64,000 nucleotides of DNA from Aureimonas jatrophae (GTDB taxonomy: Bacteria > Pseudomonadota > Alphaproteobacteria > Rhizobiales > Rhizobiaceae), in NCBI RefSeq assembly GCF_900104035.1, contig NZ_FNIT01000004.1:186001-250000 (forward strand), in the 5' to 3' direction. The position numbers and the translations under genes are program-made. How positions within the stretch are numbered: position 1 is the stretch's first letter; every line of letters starts with the position of its first letter. The notes beneath the pieces were generated by a model, which saw nothing but the letters and a program-made list of their open reading frames with translations, searched no databases and was not told where the DNA came from. Positions 14,028 through 22,257 of this stretch are shown here, piece after piece.

Positions 14028-14901
14028 GGAGCGCTGCAGTGGATCGGTCGGAGACGTTATTGCATCCGTTTTGCGCAGGCGCAAAGCCTGTGCAGCGGTT
14101 TTCCCGCGATCGTGCGAGGGCGACGAGAATTTCCGCAGCGGCAAGGGCCGCGATGACGCTCGGACGCTTGTCGCGCAGGGCCGCGCCGCCGATCGGCAGC
14201 GTCAGCTTTTCGGCGTCGCCCGCGCGTCCCTCCTCGGCCAGACGCCGCTCGAAGGTCCGGCGCTTGGTGGCCGAGCCGATCATGCCGACATAGGCCGCGT
14301 CGCCCCGGGCGAGCGCGGCGGCGGCGAGCAGGAAGTCGAGCCCGTGGTCGTGGGTCATCACGACGAAGGCGCTGCCCGGCTCCGCCGCCTCGATCGTCTC
14401 CTCGGGCAAGACTGTCAGCCGGCGCTCGACGCCGTCCGGAAGACGGGCGAGATGGTCGGCACGCGTGTCGACCACGAGAAGGCGCAGCGGCAGCGGCTGG
14501 AGCGCACGGGCGAGCGCCTGTCCCGTATGGCCCGCGCCGAAGACGAGAACGGCCGGGTCCTGCTCACGCTCCGCGGCCAGGCGTTGCTCGCGCTCGGCCG
14601 CGACGCTCTCGGTAAGCCGGCACAGGCGCAAGGTGACGTGCCCGCCGCAGCACTGGCCGATCGCAGGGCCGAGCGGCACCGCGAGGCGCGATGTATCCTC
14701 GCCGGCCGCCAGGAGGCGCCGCGCCTCGATGATCGCCTCCATCTCCAGCGCGCCGCCGCCGACCGTGCCCTCGACCGAGGTCGCGGTCACCAGCATCGCC
14801 GCCCCCTCCTCGCGCGGCGTCGAGCCGCGCGCACGCTCGACCTCGACGAGGCAGGCGGGCTCGCCCGAGGCGAGCGCGCGGGCGACGTCGGGCTCGCTCA
14901 C
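14011..14901 (-). CDS. xdhC: Xanthine dehydrogenase accessory protein XdhC
   Basis: A 296-residue XdhC-family chaperone that binds molybdenum cofactor and inserts its sulfurated form into XdhB. The N-terminal XdhC/CoxI domain includes ARGSTPREEGAAMLV and GTVGGGALEME; a Rossmann-like domain follows with LVFGAGHTGQALARAL and VVMTHDHGLDFLLAAAAL. It starts with GTG at 14901 (VSEPDVARA), overlapping the xdhB stop as GTGA. Its 3' end runs 17 bases into the transporter ATPase gene, tying enzyme and importer into one transcript. Confidence 0.92.
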   Translation of the reverse strand: MSEPDVARALASGEPACLVEVERARGSTPREEGAAMLVTATSVEGTVGGGALEMEAIIEARRLLAAGEDTSRLAVPLGPAIGQCCGGHVTLRLCRLTESVAAEREQRLAAEREQDPAVLVFGAGHTGQALARALQPLPLRLLVVDTRADHLARLPDGVERRLTVLPEETIEAAEPGSAFVVMTHDHGLDFLLAAAALARGDAAYVGMIGSATKRRTFERRLAEEGRAGDAEKLTLPIGGAALRDKRPSVIAALAAAEILVALARSRENRCTGFAPAQNGCNNVSDRSTAALHAATS

Positions 14902-17303
14902 CGGCGCACCGCCTCGACCGCATGAAGCAGGCGCTCCGGCGTCGCCGGCGCATCGAGCGCAGGGAAGCGACGGTAGTCGCCCGCCGCCAGCACGGCGTCG
15001 CCGAGCGCCGAGAAGGCCGAGAGCGCCAGCATGAAGGGCGGCTCGCCCACGGCCTTGGAGCGGAACACGGTCGCGGCCGGGTTGCGCCCCTTCTCCCAGA
15101 GGCTGACGCGCAGGTCGTCGGGCCGGTCGTTGGCGGTCGGGATCTTGTAGGTCGAGGGCGCATGGGTGCGCAGGCGCCCGCTTGCGTCCCACCACAGCTC
15201 TTCCGTGGTCAGCCAGCCCAGCCCCTGGATGAAGCCGCCCTCGATCTGGCCGAGGTCGAGCGCCGGGTTCAGCGACTGGCCGACGTCGTGGAGGATGTCG
15301 GCGCGCAGGAGGCGGTTCTCGCCGGTCAGCGTGTCGATCACGACCTCGGAGCAGGAGGCGCCGTAGGCGAAGTAGTAGAAGGGCTTACCCTTCGCCTTGT
15401 CACGGTCGTACGAGATGCCGGGCGTGGCATAGAAGCCCGTCGCAGATAGCGAGACACGCGCGAGATAGGCCTCGCCCACGAGGTCGCGGAAGCGCTTCTC
15501 GTCGGCTCCCAACCGGACGCGGCCGGGCAGGAACTGCACCTCGTCACGGCGCAGGTCGTAGCGCTGGCAGGCATAGTCGGCGAGGCGCTCCTTCAGGGTG
15601 CGACAGGCGTTCTGCGCGGCCATGCCGTTGAGGTCGGCGCCGGATGATGCGGCCGTGGCCGAGGTGTTGGGCACCTTGGCCGTGGTGGTCGGGGTGATCT
15701 TCACGACGGCAAGCTCGACGCCGAACTCCTCGGCCACGACCTGCGCGACCTTGGTGAACAGGCCCTGCCCCATCTCCGTGCCGCCGTGGTTCAGGTGGAT
15801 CGAGCCGTCCTTGTAGATGTGGATCAGCGCGCCGGCCTGGTTGAGATGCGAGGTGGTGAAGGAGATGCCGAACTTCACCGGCGTCAGTGCCAGCCCCTTC
15901 TTGAGGACGGGGCTCCCCTCGTTGAAGCGGCGCACCGCCTCGCGCCGCGCGCGGTAGTCGCTCGTGGCTTCGAGCTCCGCGACGATCTCGCCGATCACGC
16001 AGTCCTCGACGCTCTGGCCGTAAGGCGTCGTGCCGGGCTGGCCCCGTCCCATCGGGGCGTAGAAGTTGCGCTTCCTGACATCCAGCGGGTCGAGCCCGGT
16101 CTGATGAGCGATGCGGTCCATCGCCCGCTCGATCGCGACCATCCCTTGCGGCCCGCCGAAGCCTCGGAAGGCCGTGTTGGAAACGGTGTGGGTCTTGAGA
16201 CGCCGCGAATGGATACGCGCCGCCTTGAGGTCGTAGGCGTTGTCGGCATGGAACATGGCCCGGTCGGCGATCGCGCCCGACAGGTCGCGCGAGTAGCCGC
16301 AGCGCACGAGATGCCGGAAGTCCGCCCCGTGCAGGCGGCCCGTGTTGTCGAAGCCGACGCGGTAGCGCGTTCGCATCTCGTGGCGCTTGCCGGTCATCTC
16401 CATGTCGTCGTCGCGGTCAAGCCGGCACTTGGCCGGTCGGCCGGTGGCTTGAGCGACCAGCGCGCAGACGCTGGCGAACAGCGCGGGCTGCGATTCCTTG
16501 CCCCCGAAGCCGCCCCCCATGCGCCGCACCTCGACCGTGACGGCGTGGTCCGACAGGCCGAGGGCCTTGGCGACGTTGTGCTGGACCTCCGAGGGGTGCT
16601 GCGTGGACGAGCGCACGAGGATGTCGCCGCCCTCCAGCGGCCAGGCGTAGGCGATGTGCCCCTCGAGATAGAAGTGGTCCTGCCCGCCGGTCTCGACCTC
16701 GCCCTCGAGCGTGAGCGGCGCGGAGCGGATCGCAGCGCCGGCATCGCCGAGGCGCATCTCGTGCGGGTCGAGAAGGTCGCGGCCCAAGGCGTCGGCGAGC
16801 GCCACCGCCTCGTCGATCGTGACGGCGGGCTCGAGGTCCTCGTAGTCCACGACGGCGAGCTTGGCCGCCGCGCGGGCTTGGCCCACGGTCTCGGCGGCCA
16901 CCGCAAAGAGCGGCTGGCCGACATACTCGACATGGGCTTCCGGGAAGATCGGGTCGTCGCCGAAGACCGGCGAGTAGTCGTTGACGCCGGGAATGTCGCG
17001 AGCCGACAGCACGCAGGCGACGCCCGGCGCCTGGCGCACCGCGTCGAGGTCGAGCCGCACGAGCCTTGCATGGGCGCGCGCGCTCATGGCGATGAAGACC
17101 TGGAGCGTGCCCGGCAGCTCGGGATCGTCGTCGGTGTAGAGCGCCTCGCCCGACACGTGGCGCGGGCCGGAATCGTGCGGCACCGGGCGACCGACGCCGC
17201 CGCGCAGGCGCTGGGGATGGCGGGCCGGAGCCTTCTCGCCCGGCGCCTCGACCGGATCGATCGTGCCGGCGACGCCGCGGTCCTGGATGCGCGTTTCCTC
17301 CAT
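14898..17303 (-). CDS. xdhB: Xanthine dehydrogenase, molybdopterin-binding subunit
   Basis: An 801-residue large subunit of bacterial xanthine dehydrogenase, oxidising hypoxanthine and xanthine to urate. Molybdopterin-site motifs appear in order: MGGGFGGKESQP, NTAFRGFGGPQGM, GGTEMGQGLFTKV and, near the C terminus, SKAVGEPPFMLALS with the catalytic glutamate. The ATG at 17303 lies 3 bases after the xdhA stop. Length is close to the usual 770-800 residues. Confidence 0.96.
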   Translation of the reverse strand: MEETRIQDRGVAGTIDPVEAPGEKAPARHPQRLRGGVGRPVPHDSGPRHVSGEALYTDDDPELPGTLQVFIAMSARAHARLVRLDLDAVRQAPGVACVLSARDIPGVNDYSPVFGDDPIFPEAHVEYVGQPLFAVAAETVGQARAAAKLAVVDYEDLEPAVTIDEAVALADALGRDLLDPHEMRLGDAGAAIRSAPLTLEGEVETGGQDHFYLEGHIAYAWPLEGGDILVRSSTQHPSEVQHNVAKALGLSDHAVTVEVRRMGGGFGGKESQPALFASVCALVAQATGRPAKCRLDRDDDMEMTGKRHEMRTRYRVGFDNTGRLHGADFRHLVRCGYSRDLSGAIADRAMFHADNAYDLKAARIHSRRLKTHTVSNTAFRGFGGPQGMVAIERAMDRIAHQTGLDPLDVRKRNFYAPMGRGQPGTTPYGQSVEDCVIGEIVAELEATSDYRARREAVRRFNEGSPVLKKGLALTPVKFGISFTTSHLNQAGALIHIYKDGSIHLNHGGTEMGQGLFTKVAQVVAEEFGVELAVVKITPTTTAKVPNTSATAASSGADLNGMAAQNACRTLKERLADYACQRYDLRRDEVQFLPGRVRLGADEKRFRDLVGEAYLARVSLSATGFYATPGISYDRDKAKGKPFYYFAYGASCSEVVIDTLTGENRLLRADILHDVGQSLNPALDLGQIEGGFIQGLGWLTTEELWWDASGRLRTHAPSTYKIPTANDRPDDLRVSLWEKGRNPAATVFRSKAVGEPPFMLALSAFSALGDAVLAAGDYRRFPALDAPATPERLLHAVEAVRR

Positions 17304-17306
17304 CGC

Positions 17307-18758
17307 TCAGGCCACCTCGCGGATCCGGGTGGGAACGCTACCCTCCAGCTCCAGGCGGAAACGCTCGATGGCGTTGCCCGCGACGAGAAGGCGGTAGCCG
17401 GCGCTCGCGCGCATGTCGGTGAGCGGCTGGAAATCCTCCGCCAGAGCCTCGGCCGCGTCGCGCGCGGCTTCACGGCTGAAGCGGCGGCCGAGAAGGGCGG
17501 CCTCGGCCGTCGAGGCGCGGGCGGGCGTGCCCGCCATGCCGCCGAAGGCGAGGCGCGCTTCCGCGACGACGTCGCCCTCGAAGCGCAGCTTGAAGGCGGC
17601 GAGCACGGCGGAGATGTCCGAATCGAAGCGCTTCGAGATCTTGGACACGGCGTAGCGCTCGGCCGGGTCGAGGAGCGGCACCTCCAGCGCTACGACGAAC
17701 TCGCCACGCTCCCGATCCTGCCGGCCGTAGGCCAGGAAGAAGTCCTCCAGCGGCAGCTGGCGCATCGCGTCGCCCCGGCGCAGGTGGACGCGGGCGCCCA
17801 GCGCGATCAGTGCGGGCGCTAGGTCCCCGATCGGCGAGCCGTTGGCGATGTTGCCGCCGACCGTCCCGCTGTTGCGCGTCTGGTAGCCGGCAAAGCGGCG
17901 CATCAGCTCATCGAGGTCGGGATGGAGGCGGGCGAGATGCGGGCGCGCCTCGGCATGGGTGACGGCGGCCCCGAAGTAGAGCGCATGCGGCCCCTCCTCG
18001 ACATGCCGGAGGTCCGCGACGTTGGCGACGTCGATCAGGAGCGGCAGCGCACGGTGCCCCTTGGTGACCCAGAGACCGACATCGGTCGCACCGGCCACGA
18101 GCTGCGCGTCCGGGTGCGCGGCGTAGAGGTCAGCCAGCGTGTCGACGTCAGGCGGGGAAAGCCAACGTCCGGCGGGAGCTTGGTAGTCGAACACGTCGTC
18201 GCCGCGCAGCGCCTCGAGGCGGCGCGCCGTCGCGGCATCGGCCCCCGCCGTGTCCGGCACGGCCACGTCCGCCAGTGCCAGCCCCGCATCGACGATCGGA
18301 CCGTAGCCGGTGCAGCGGCACAGGTTTCCCGAGACGAGGTCCTTGACCGCCGCCCGGTCGCCGGCCGGGAGCCCGCCCGCGATCCAGCCCGCGTGCAGCT
18401 GCATCGCAAAGCCCGGCGTGCAGAAGCCGCACTGGCTGGCATGGTGCTCGACCAGCGCGCGCTGCACGGGATGGGGCGTGCCGTCCGGGGCCCGCAGGCT
18501 TTCCACGGTCTCGACGCTCTTTCCGTGGAGCGCCGGCATGAACAGGATGCAAGCATTCACCGCGCGGCGCCGAAGGCTTCCCTCTCCGTCCGGCTCCGAC
18601 AGGAGGATCGTGCAGGCGCCGCAATCCCCTTCCGCGCAGCCTTCCTTGGTGCCGGTCAGACGCTCGGTGCGGCGCAGGTGCTCAAGCACCGTCGCGGTGG
18701 GGGCGACACCCTCCACCGCGCGCTCATGGCCGTTCAGGAGAAAGCGGATCGCGCTCAT
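17307..18758 (-). CDS. xdhA: Xanthine dehydrogenase, FeS/FAD small subunit
   Basis: A 483-residue small subunit carrying the electron-transfer cofactors. A plant-type [2Fe-2S] domain (EGCAEGDCGACTILL) and an alpha-helical second [2Fe-2S] domain (QCGFCTPGFAMQL and NLCRCTGYGPIVDA) fill residues 1-165. The FAD-binding domain follows with LVAGATDVGLWVTKG and GGNIANGSPIGDLAPALIAL. The C-terminal CO dehydrogenase flavoprotein domain completes it. It lies between uraH (3-base gap) and xdhB (3-base gap), within one tight operon. Confidence 0.96.
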   Translation of the reverse strand: MSAIRFLLNGHERAVEGVAPTATVLEHLRRTERLTGTKEGCAEGDCGACTILLSEPDGEGSLRRRAVNACILFMPALHGKSVETVESLRAPDGTPHPVQRALVEHHASQCGFCTPGFAMQLHAGWIAGGLPAGDRAAVKDLVSGNLCRCTGYGPIVDAGLALADVAVPDTAGADAATARRLEALRGDDVFDYQAPAGRWLSPPDVDTLADLYAAHPDAQLVAGATDVGLWVTKGHRALPLLIDVANVADLRHVEEGPHALYFGAAVTHAEARPHLARLHPDLDELMRRFAGYQTRNSGTVGGNIANGSPIGDLAPALIALGARVHLRRGDAMRQLPLEDFFLAYGRQDRERGEFVVALEVPLLDPAERYAVSKISKRFDSDISAVLAAFKLRFEGDVVAEARLAFGGMAGTPARASTAEAALLGRRFSREAARDAAEALAEDFQPLTDMRASAGYRLLVAGNAIERFRLELEGSVPTRIREVA

Positions 18759-18761
18759 GCG

Positions 18762-19130
18762 TCAGCTCCCGCGATAGGTGGAATAGCCGAAGGGCGAGAG
18801 AAGCAGCGGCACGTGGTAGTGCCGCGCCTCCGAGACCGCGAAGCGGATCGGGATCTCGTCCAGGAACAAAGGGTCGGGCAGGTCGCCGACGCTGCGCCGG
18901 AGATAGGCGCCGCAGCGGAAGGTCAGCTCATAGAGGCCGGGGCGCAAGGCTTCGCCTTCCAGAAGCGGCGCGTCGCAGCGCCCGTCGCCGTTGGTGCGGG
19001 CCTCGGCGAGCCGCTCGCGCGTCGCGCCGTCGAGGCGGTCGAGCACGATGTCGAGCCCCTCGGCCGGGCGACCGCGCGCGGTGTCGAGCACATGCGTCGT
19101 CAGCCGCCCGCCTGCCTTCCCGTCCGCCAT
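18762..19130 (-). CDS. uraH: 5-Hydroxyisourate hydrolase (transthyretin-like)
   Basis: A 122-residue member of the transthyretin-related family that opens 5-hydroxyisourate to OHCU. Visible markers are the N-terminal [19 protein letters not shown], the middle strand [12 protein letters not shown] and the C-terminal tetrapeptide YRGS, diagnostic of true hydroxyisourate hydrolases. The ATG at 19130 has a GGAAGG site; the upstream in-frame extension crosses the divergent promoter. It is the first gene of the minus-strand purine operon. Confidence 0.95.
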   Translation of the reverse strand: MADGKAGGRLTTHVLDTARGRPAEGLDIVLDRLDGATRERLAEARTNGDGRCDAPLLEGEALRPGLYELTFRCGAYLRRSVGDLPDPLFLDEIPIRFAVSEARHYHVPLLLSPFGYSTYRGS

Positions 19131-19152
19131 GCGCCCGCCCTTCCCGTGGATT

Positions 19153-19168
19153 TTGACCTGTTGGTCAG
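19153..19168. promoter_or_regulatory. RutR-like operator in the divergent uraH / puuE promoter
   Basis: The 16-bp element TTGACCTGTTGGTCAG matches the E. coli RutR consensus TTGACCAnnTGGTCAA at all but two positions of the defined bases. It sits 22 bases upstream of the uraH start codon and about 140 bases upstream of puuE-uraD, between the two divergent purine operons. RutR is a TetR-family sensor of pyrimidine/purine status. No rutR gene is in the window, so the binding protein is inferred. Confidence 0.5.
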
Positions 19169-19309
19169 GAGTTTGCACCCGCCAGCGACCCCGCGTCCAG
19201 TGGGTCGCGCCGTCCCGCCCGGCAAGGCCCGGCACGGGCGAGGCTTGGCAAAGCGGCCGGGCTTCGGTTTACCTCGTGGCCAGCGTTCCCGCCTCGAGAG
19301 TTCCGCCCG

Positions 19310-20746
19310 ATGAGCTTCTACCCCCGCGACATGCTCGGCTACGGCCGAACGCCCCCCGACCCGGCCTGGCCGAACCCGGGCGGCCCGGGACCGGCGCGGA
19401 TCTGCGTCCAGTTCGTGGTGAACTACGAGGAGGGCGGCGAGAACGCGGTGATCCACGGCGACAAGGCCTCGGAGGCCTTTCTGTCGGAGATCGTCGGCGC
19501 CAGCCCCTGGGTCGGCCAGCGCCACATGAACATGGAGTCGATCTACGAGTACGGTGCGCGCGCGGGCTTCTGGCGGCTCCACCGCCTGTTCACCGAGCGC
19601 CAGCTGCCGGTGACCGTCTACGGCGTGGCGACGGCCCTCGAGCGCTCCCCGGAACAGGTCGCCGCCATGCGGGAGGCGGGCTGGGAGATCGCGAGCCACG
19701 GCCTGAAGTGGATCGACTACCGCGACCACGCGCGCGAGGCGGAGCGCGCCGACATGGACGAGGCCATCGCGCTTCATGCGGCCGTCACGGGCGCCCCGCC
19801 GCTCGGCTGGTACACCGGCCGCTCGTCCAGCCACACGCTGGAGCTCGCGGCGGAGCGCGACTTCCTCTACGTGTCGGACGCCTATGCCGACGACCTGCCC
19901 TACTGGCAGGAGACCGAGACCAAGCCGATCCTCGTCCTGCCCTACACGCTCGACACCAACGACATGCGCTTCGCAACGCCCCAAGGCTTCAACGCGGGCG
20001 ACCAGTTCTTCTCCTACCTCAAGGACGCGTTCGACACGCTCTACGCGGAAGGCGAGGCCGGCTCGGCGAAGATGCTGAACATCGGGCTTCACTGCCGCCT
20101 CGTCGGGCGGCCGGGACGCGCGGCGTCGCTGGCGCGCTTTCTCGACTACATCGGCTCCAAGGACGGCGTGTGGGTCGCCACGCGCGAGGCGATCGCCCGG
20201 CATTGGCGCGAGCATTTCCCCTACCGGGAGCGCACCCGGCCGAGCCGGCTGGAGCGCCCGGTCTTCCTGGCGATGTTCGGCGGGGTGTTCGAGCATTCCC
20301 CCTGGGTGGCGGAACGCGCCTTCGACCGGGGCCTTGGGCCCGCGAACGACACGGCCGACGGCCTGGCGGCAGCGCTCGCCACCGCCTTTCGCCTCGCCTC
20401 GCCAGATGAACGGCGCCGGGTCGTCGAGGCGCATCCGGACCTGGCCGGCCGGCTCGCGCTCGGCGGCGGGCTCACGGCCGAGTCGGCCGGCGAGCAGCGC
20501 TCGGCCGGCCTCGACCAGTTGACCGAGGACGAGCTCGCGCGCTTTACCGTGCTCAACGAGCGCTACCGCACCCGCTTCGGCTTCCCCTTCGTGGTGGCCG
20601 TGCGGGGCCTCGCCAAGCACGACATCCTTGCCCAGTTCGAGCGCCGCGTCGAAAACGACCCGGCCGCCGAGCTGGAAACCGCCTCGCGCGAGGTGGAAAA
20701 GATCGCGCGCCTTCGCATCCATCAGATCCTCGGAGACCGTCCGTGA
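19310..20746 (+). CDS. puuE: Bifunctional allantoinase (PuuE) / OHCU decarboxylase (UraD)
   Basis: A 478-residue fusion. Residues 1-305 are a polysaccharide-deacetylase-type allantoinase (PuuE): MSFYPRDMLGYGRTPPDPAWP, the NYEEGGENAV motif and GWEIASHGLKWIDY. Residues 308-478 are OHCU decarboxylase: FGGVFEHSPWVAERAF with the catalytic His, EAHPDLAGRLALGG, and FGFPFVVAVRGLAK. The two domains carry out consecutive steps, OHCU to S-allantoin and allantoin to allantoate. The next gene, allantoicase, begins with GTG overlapping this stop codon. The fusion is known in alphaproteobacteria. Confidence 0.95.
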   Translation: MSFYPRDMLGYGRTPPDPAWPNPGGPGPARICVQFVVNYEEGGENAVIHGDKASEAFLSEIVGASPWVGQRHMNMESIYEYGARAGFWRLHRLFTERQLPVTVYGVATALERSPEQVAAMREAGWEIASHGLKWIDYRDHAREAERADMDEAIALHAAVTGAPPLGWYTGRSSSHTLELAAERDFLYVSDAYADDLPYWQETETKPILVLPYTLDTNDMRFATPQGFNAGDQFFSYLKDAFDTLYAEGEAGSAKMLNIGLHCRLVGRPGRAASLARFLDYIGSKDGVWVATREAIARHWREHFPYRERTRPSRLERPVFLAMFGGVFEHSPWVAERAFDRGLGPANDTADGLAAALATAFRLASPDERRRVVEAHPDLAGRLALGGGLTAESAGEQRSAGLDQLTEDELARFTVLNERYRTRFGFPFVVAVRGLAKHDILAQFERRVENDPAAELETASREVEKIARLRIHQILGDRP

Positions 20747-21762
20747 GCGACCGCTTCATCGCAGCCCAGCCCCTGCCCGAGGCGGACGCCCTTCTTCAGC
20801 GCTTCGTGGATCTGGCCCACCCCCGGCTCGGCACCGAGGTGACGTTCGCGACCGACGACTTCTTCGCCGACAAGAGCCGCATGATCGATCCGGCCCCGCC
20901 GGTCTTCTATCCCGACCGCTTCGACGACCACGGCAAGTGGATGGACGGCTGGGAGTCACGCCGCAAGCGCGTGCCCGGCCACGACTGGGCGGTGATCCGC
21001 CTCGGCCGGCGTGGCATGGTCCACGCGGTGGACATCGACACGAGCTTCTTCACCGGCAACTTCCCGCCCGAAGCGATGGTCGAGGCCGCCGACACGGCGG
21101 ACGAGCCGGGCGACGGCGACTGGCGCCCGCTCGTGCCGCGCTCGCCCTTGCAGGGCAACGGGCACAACCTCTTCAGGGTCGAAGCTCCCTCGCCCGCGCG
21201 CTGGCTGCGCCTCCATATCCATCCCGACGGCGGCGTCGCGCGCCTGCGCGTCTTCGGCACGATCCAGGTCGACTGGTCGGGCATGGCGGCCGACGAGGAG
21301 ATTGATCTGGCCGCCCAGATCAGCGGCGGCGTACCGCTCGGCTGGAACGACGCCCATTACGGCCATCCCGCCAATATGCTGGCGCCGGGCCGCGCCCCGG
21401 TCATGGCCGACGGCTGGGAGACGGCACGCCGCCGCCGGCCCGGTAACGATTGGAGCGTCCTGAAGCTCGGAACCGCCGGCACGATCCGGCACCTCCTGAT
21501 CGACACACGCCACTTCAAGGGCAACTATCCCGACCGCTTCTCGCTGCGCGCGGCTAGGCTCGAGTTCGATCCGGCGGCCTCGGAGCTGGACGAGGTGTCG
21601 GCCCGCTGGCCGGTGCTCGTACCCGAGACCAAGCTCGAGGCCGACGAGGAGCGGCGCATCGACCATGTCGAGGCGCTTGGCCCCGTCACCCACGTGCGGC
21701 TCGACATCTTTCCGGATGGCGGCGTGTCGCGCTTGCGCCTCTTCGGGCAGCGCGCCCCGTGA
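20743..21762 (+). CDS. alc: Allantoicase
   Basis: A 339-residue allantoicase splitting allantoate into ureidoglycolate and urea. It shows the internal duplication typical of the family: GWESRRKRVPGHDWAVIRLG with DIDTSFFTGNFP in the first half, GWETARRRRPGNDWSVLKLG with LIDTRHFKGNYP in the second, each ending with a strand containing FPDGGVSRLRLFG-type sequence. GTG start at 20743 overlaps the puuE-uraD stop (GTGA), and its stop overlaps the allA start. The urea released can feed the urease encoded 2-9 kb away. Confidence 0.95.
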   Translation: MSDRFIAAQPLPEADALLQRFVDLAHPRLGTEVTFATDDFFADKSRMIDPAPPVFYPDRFDDHGKWMDGWESRRKRVPGHDWAVIRLGRRGMVHAVDIDTSFFTGNFPPEAMVEAADTADEPGDGDWRPLVPRSPLQGNGHNLFRVEAPSPARWLRLHIHPDGGVARLRVFGTIQVDWSGMAADEEIDLAAQISGGVPLGWNDAHYGHPANMLAPGRAPVMADGWETARRRRPGNDWSVLKLGTAGTIRHLLIDTRHFKGNYPDRFSLRAARLEFDPAASELDEVSARWPVLVPETKLEADEERRIDHVEALGPVTHVRLDIFPDGGVSRLRLFGQRAP

Positions 21763-22247
21763 AGCGCATTACGGCCCGGCCGCTGGACGCAGATAGCTTC
21801 CGCCCCTTCGGCGAGGTGATCGAGAGCGACAACGCCCGTTCGATCCGCCTCATCAACGGCGGCACCACCACGCGCTTCCACGAGGTGGCGCCGGTGGAGG
21901 TGGGCAAGGGTCGCGCGATCCTCTCGATCTTTCGCGGCAAGCCCTTCGCGCCGCCGCTCGCGATCCGCATGATGGAACGTCATCCGCTCGGCAGCCAGGC
22001 CTTCGTGCCGCTTTCGCCCCGCCCCTATCTCGTGGTCGTGGCGGAGGATGCGGGCGGGCGCCCGGGCGAGCCGGTGGCCTTTCTGGCCGAGGCGGGACAA
22101 GGCGTCAGCTACCCCCCCGGGGCCTGGCACCATCCGCTGATCGCGCTGGAGGCGGTCTCGGATTTCCTGGTGGTCGATCGCGAGGGCGAGGGGCCGAACA
22201 TCGAGGAGTATGAATTCAGAGACGGCTTCGAACTCGTGCTCGCCTGA
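21759..22247 (+). CDS. allA: Ureidoglycolate lyase (AllA type)
   Basis: A 162-residue cupin-fold enzyme that cleaves ureidoglycolate to glyoxylate and urea. Characteristic sequence includes the N-terminal RPLDADSFRPFGEVIE, the metal-site strand MMERHPLGSQAFVPLSP and GVSYPPGAWHHPLIAL. GTG start at 21759 overlaps the allantoicase stop. It ends the puuE-uraD, alc, allA operon, 4 bases from the convergent diguanylate cyclase gene. Confidence 0.93.
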   Translation: MKRITARPLDADSFRPFGEVIESDNARSIRLINGGTTTRFHEVAPVEVGKGRAILSIFRGKPFAPPLAIRMMERHPLGSQAFVPLSPRPYLVVVAEDAGGRPGEPVAFLAEAGQGVSYPPGAWHHPLIALEAVSDFLVVDREGEGPNIEEYEFRDGFELVLA

Positions 22248-22257
22248 GAGCTCAGGC
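22242..22257. terminator. Small inverted repeat between convergent allA and GGDEF genes
   Basis: GCCTGAG and CTCAGGC form a 7-bp inverted repeat with only two bases between the arms, and both converging stop codons lie inside it. It could fold as a short hairpin in either transcript. There is no T-run, so a terminator role is weakly supported. Confidence 0.25.
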
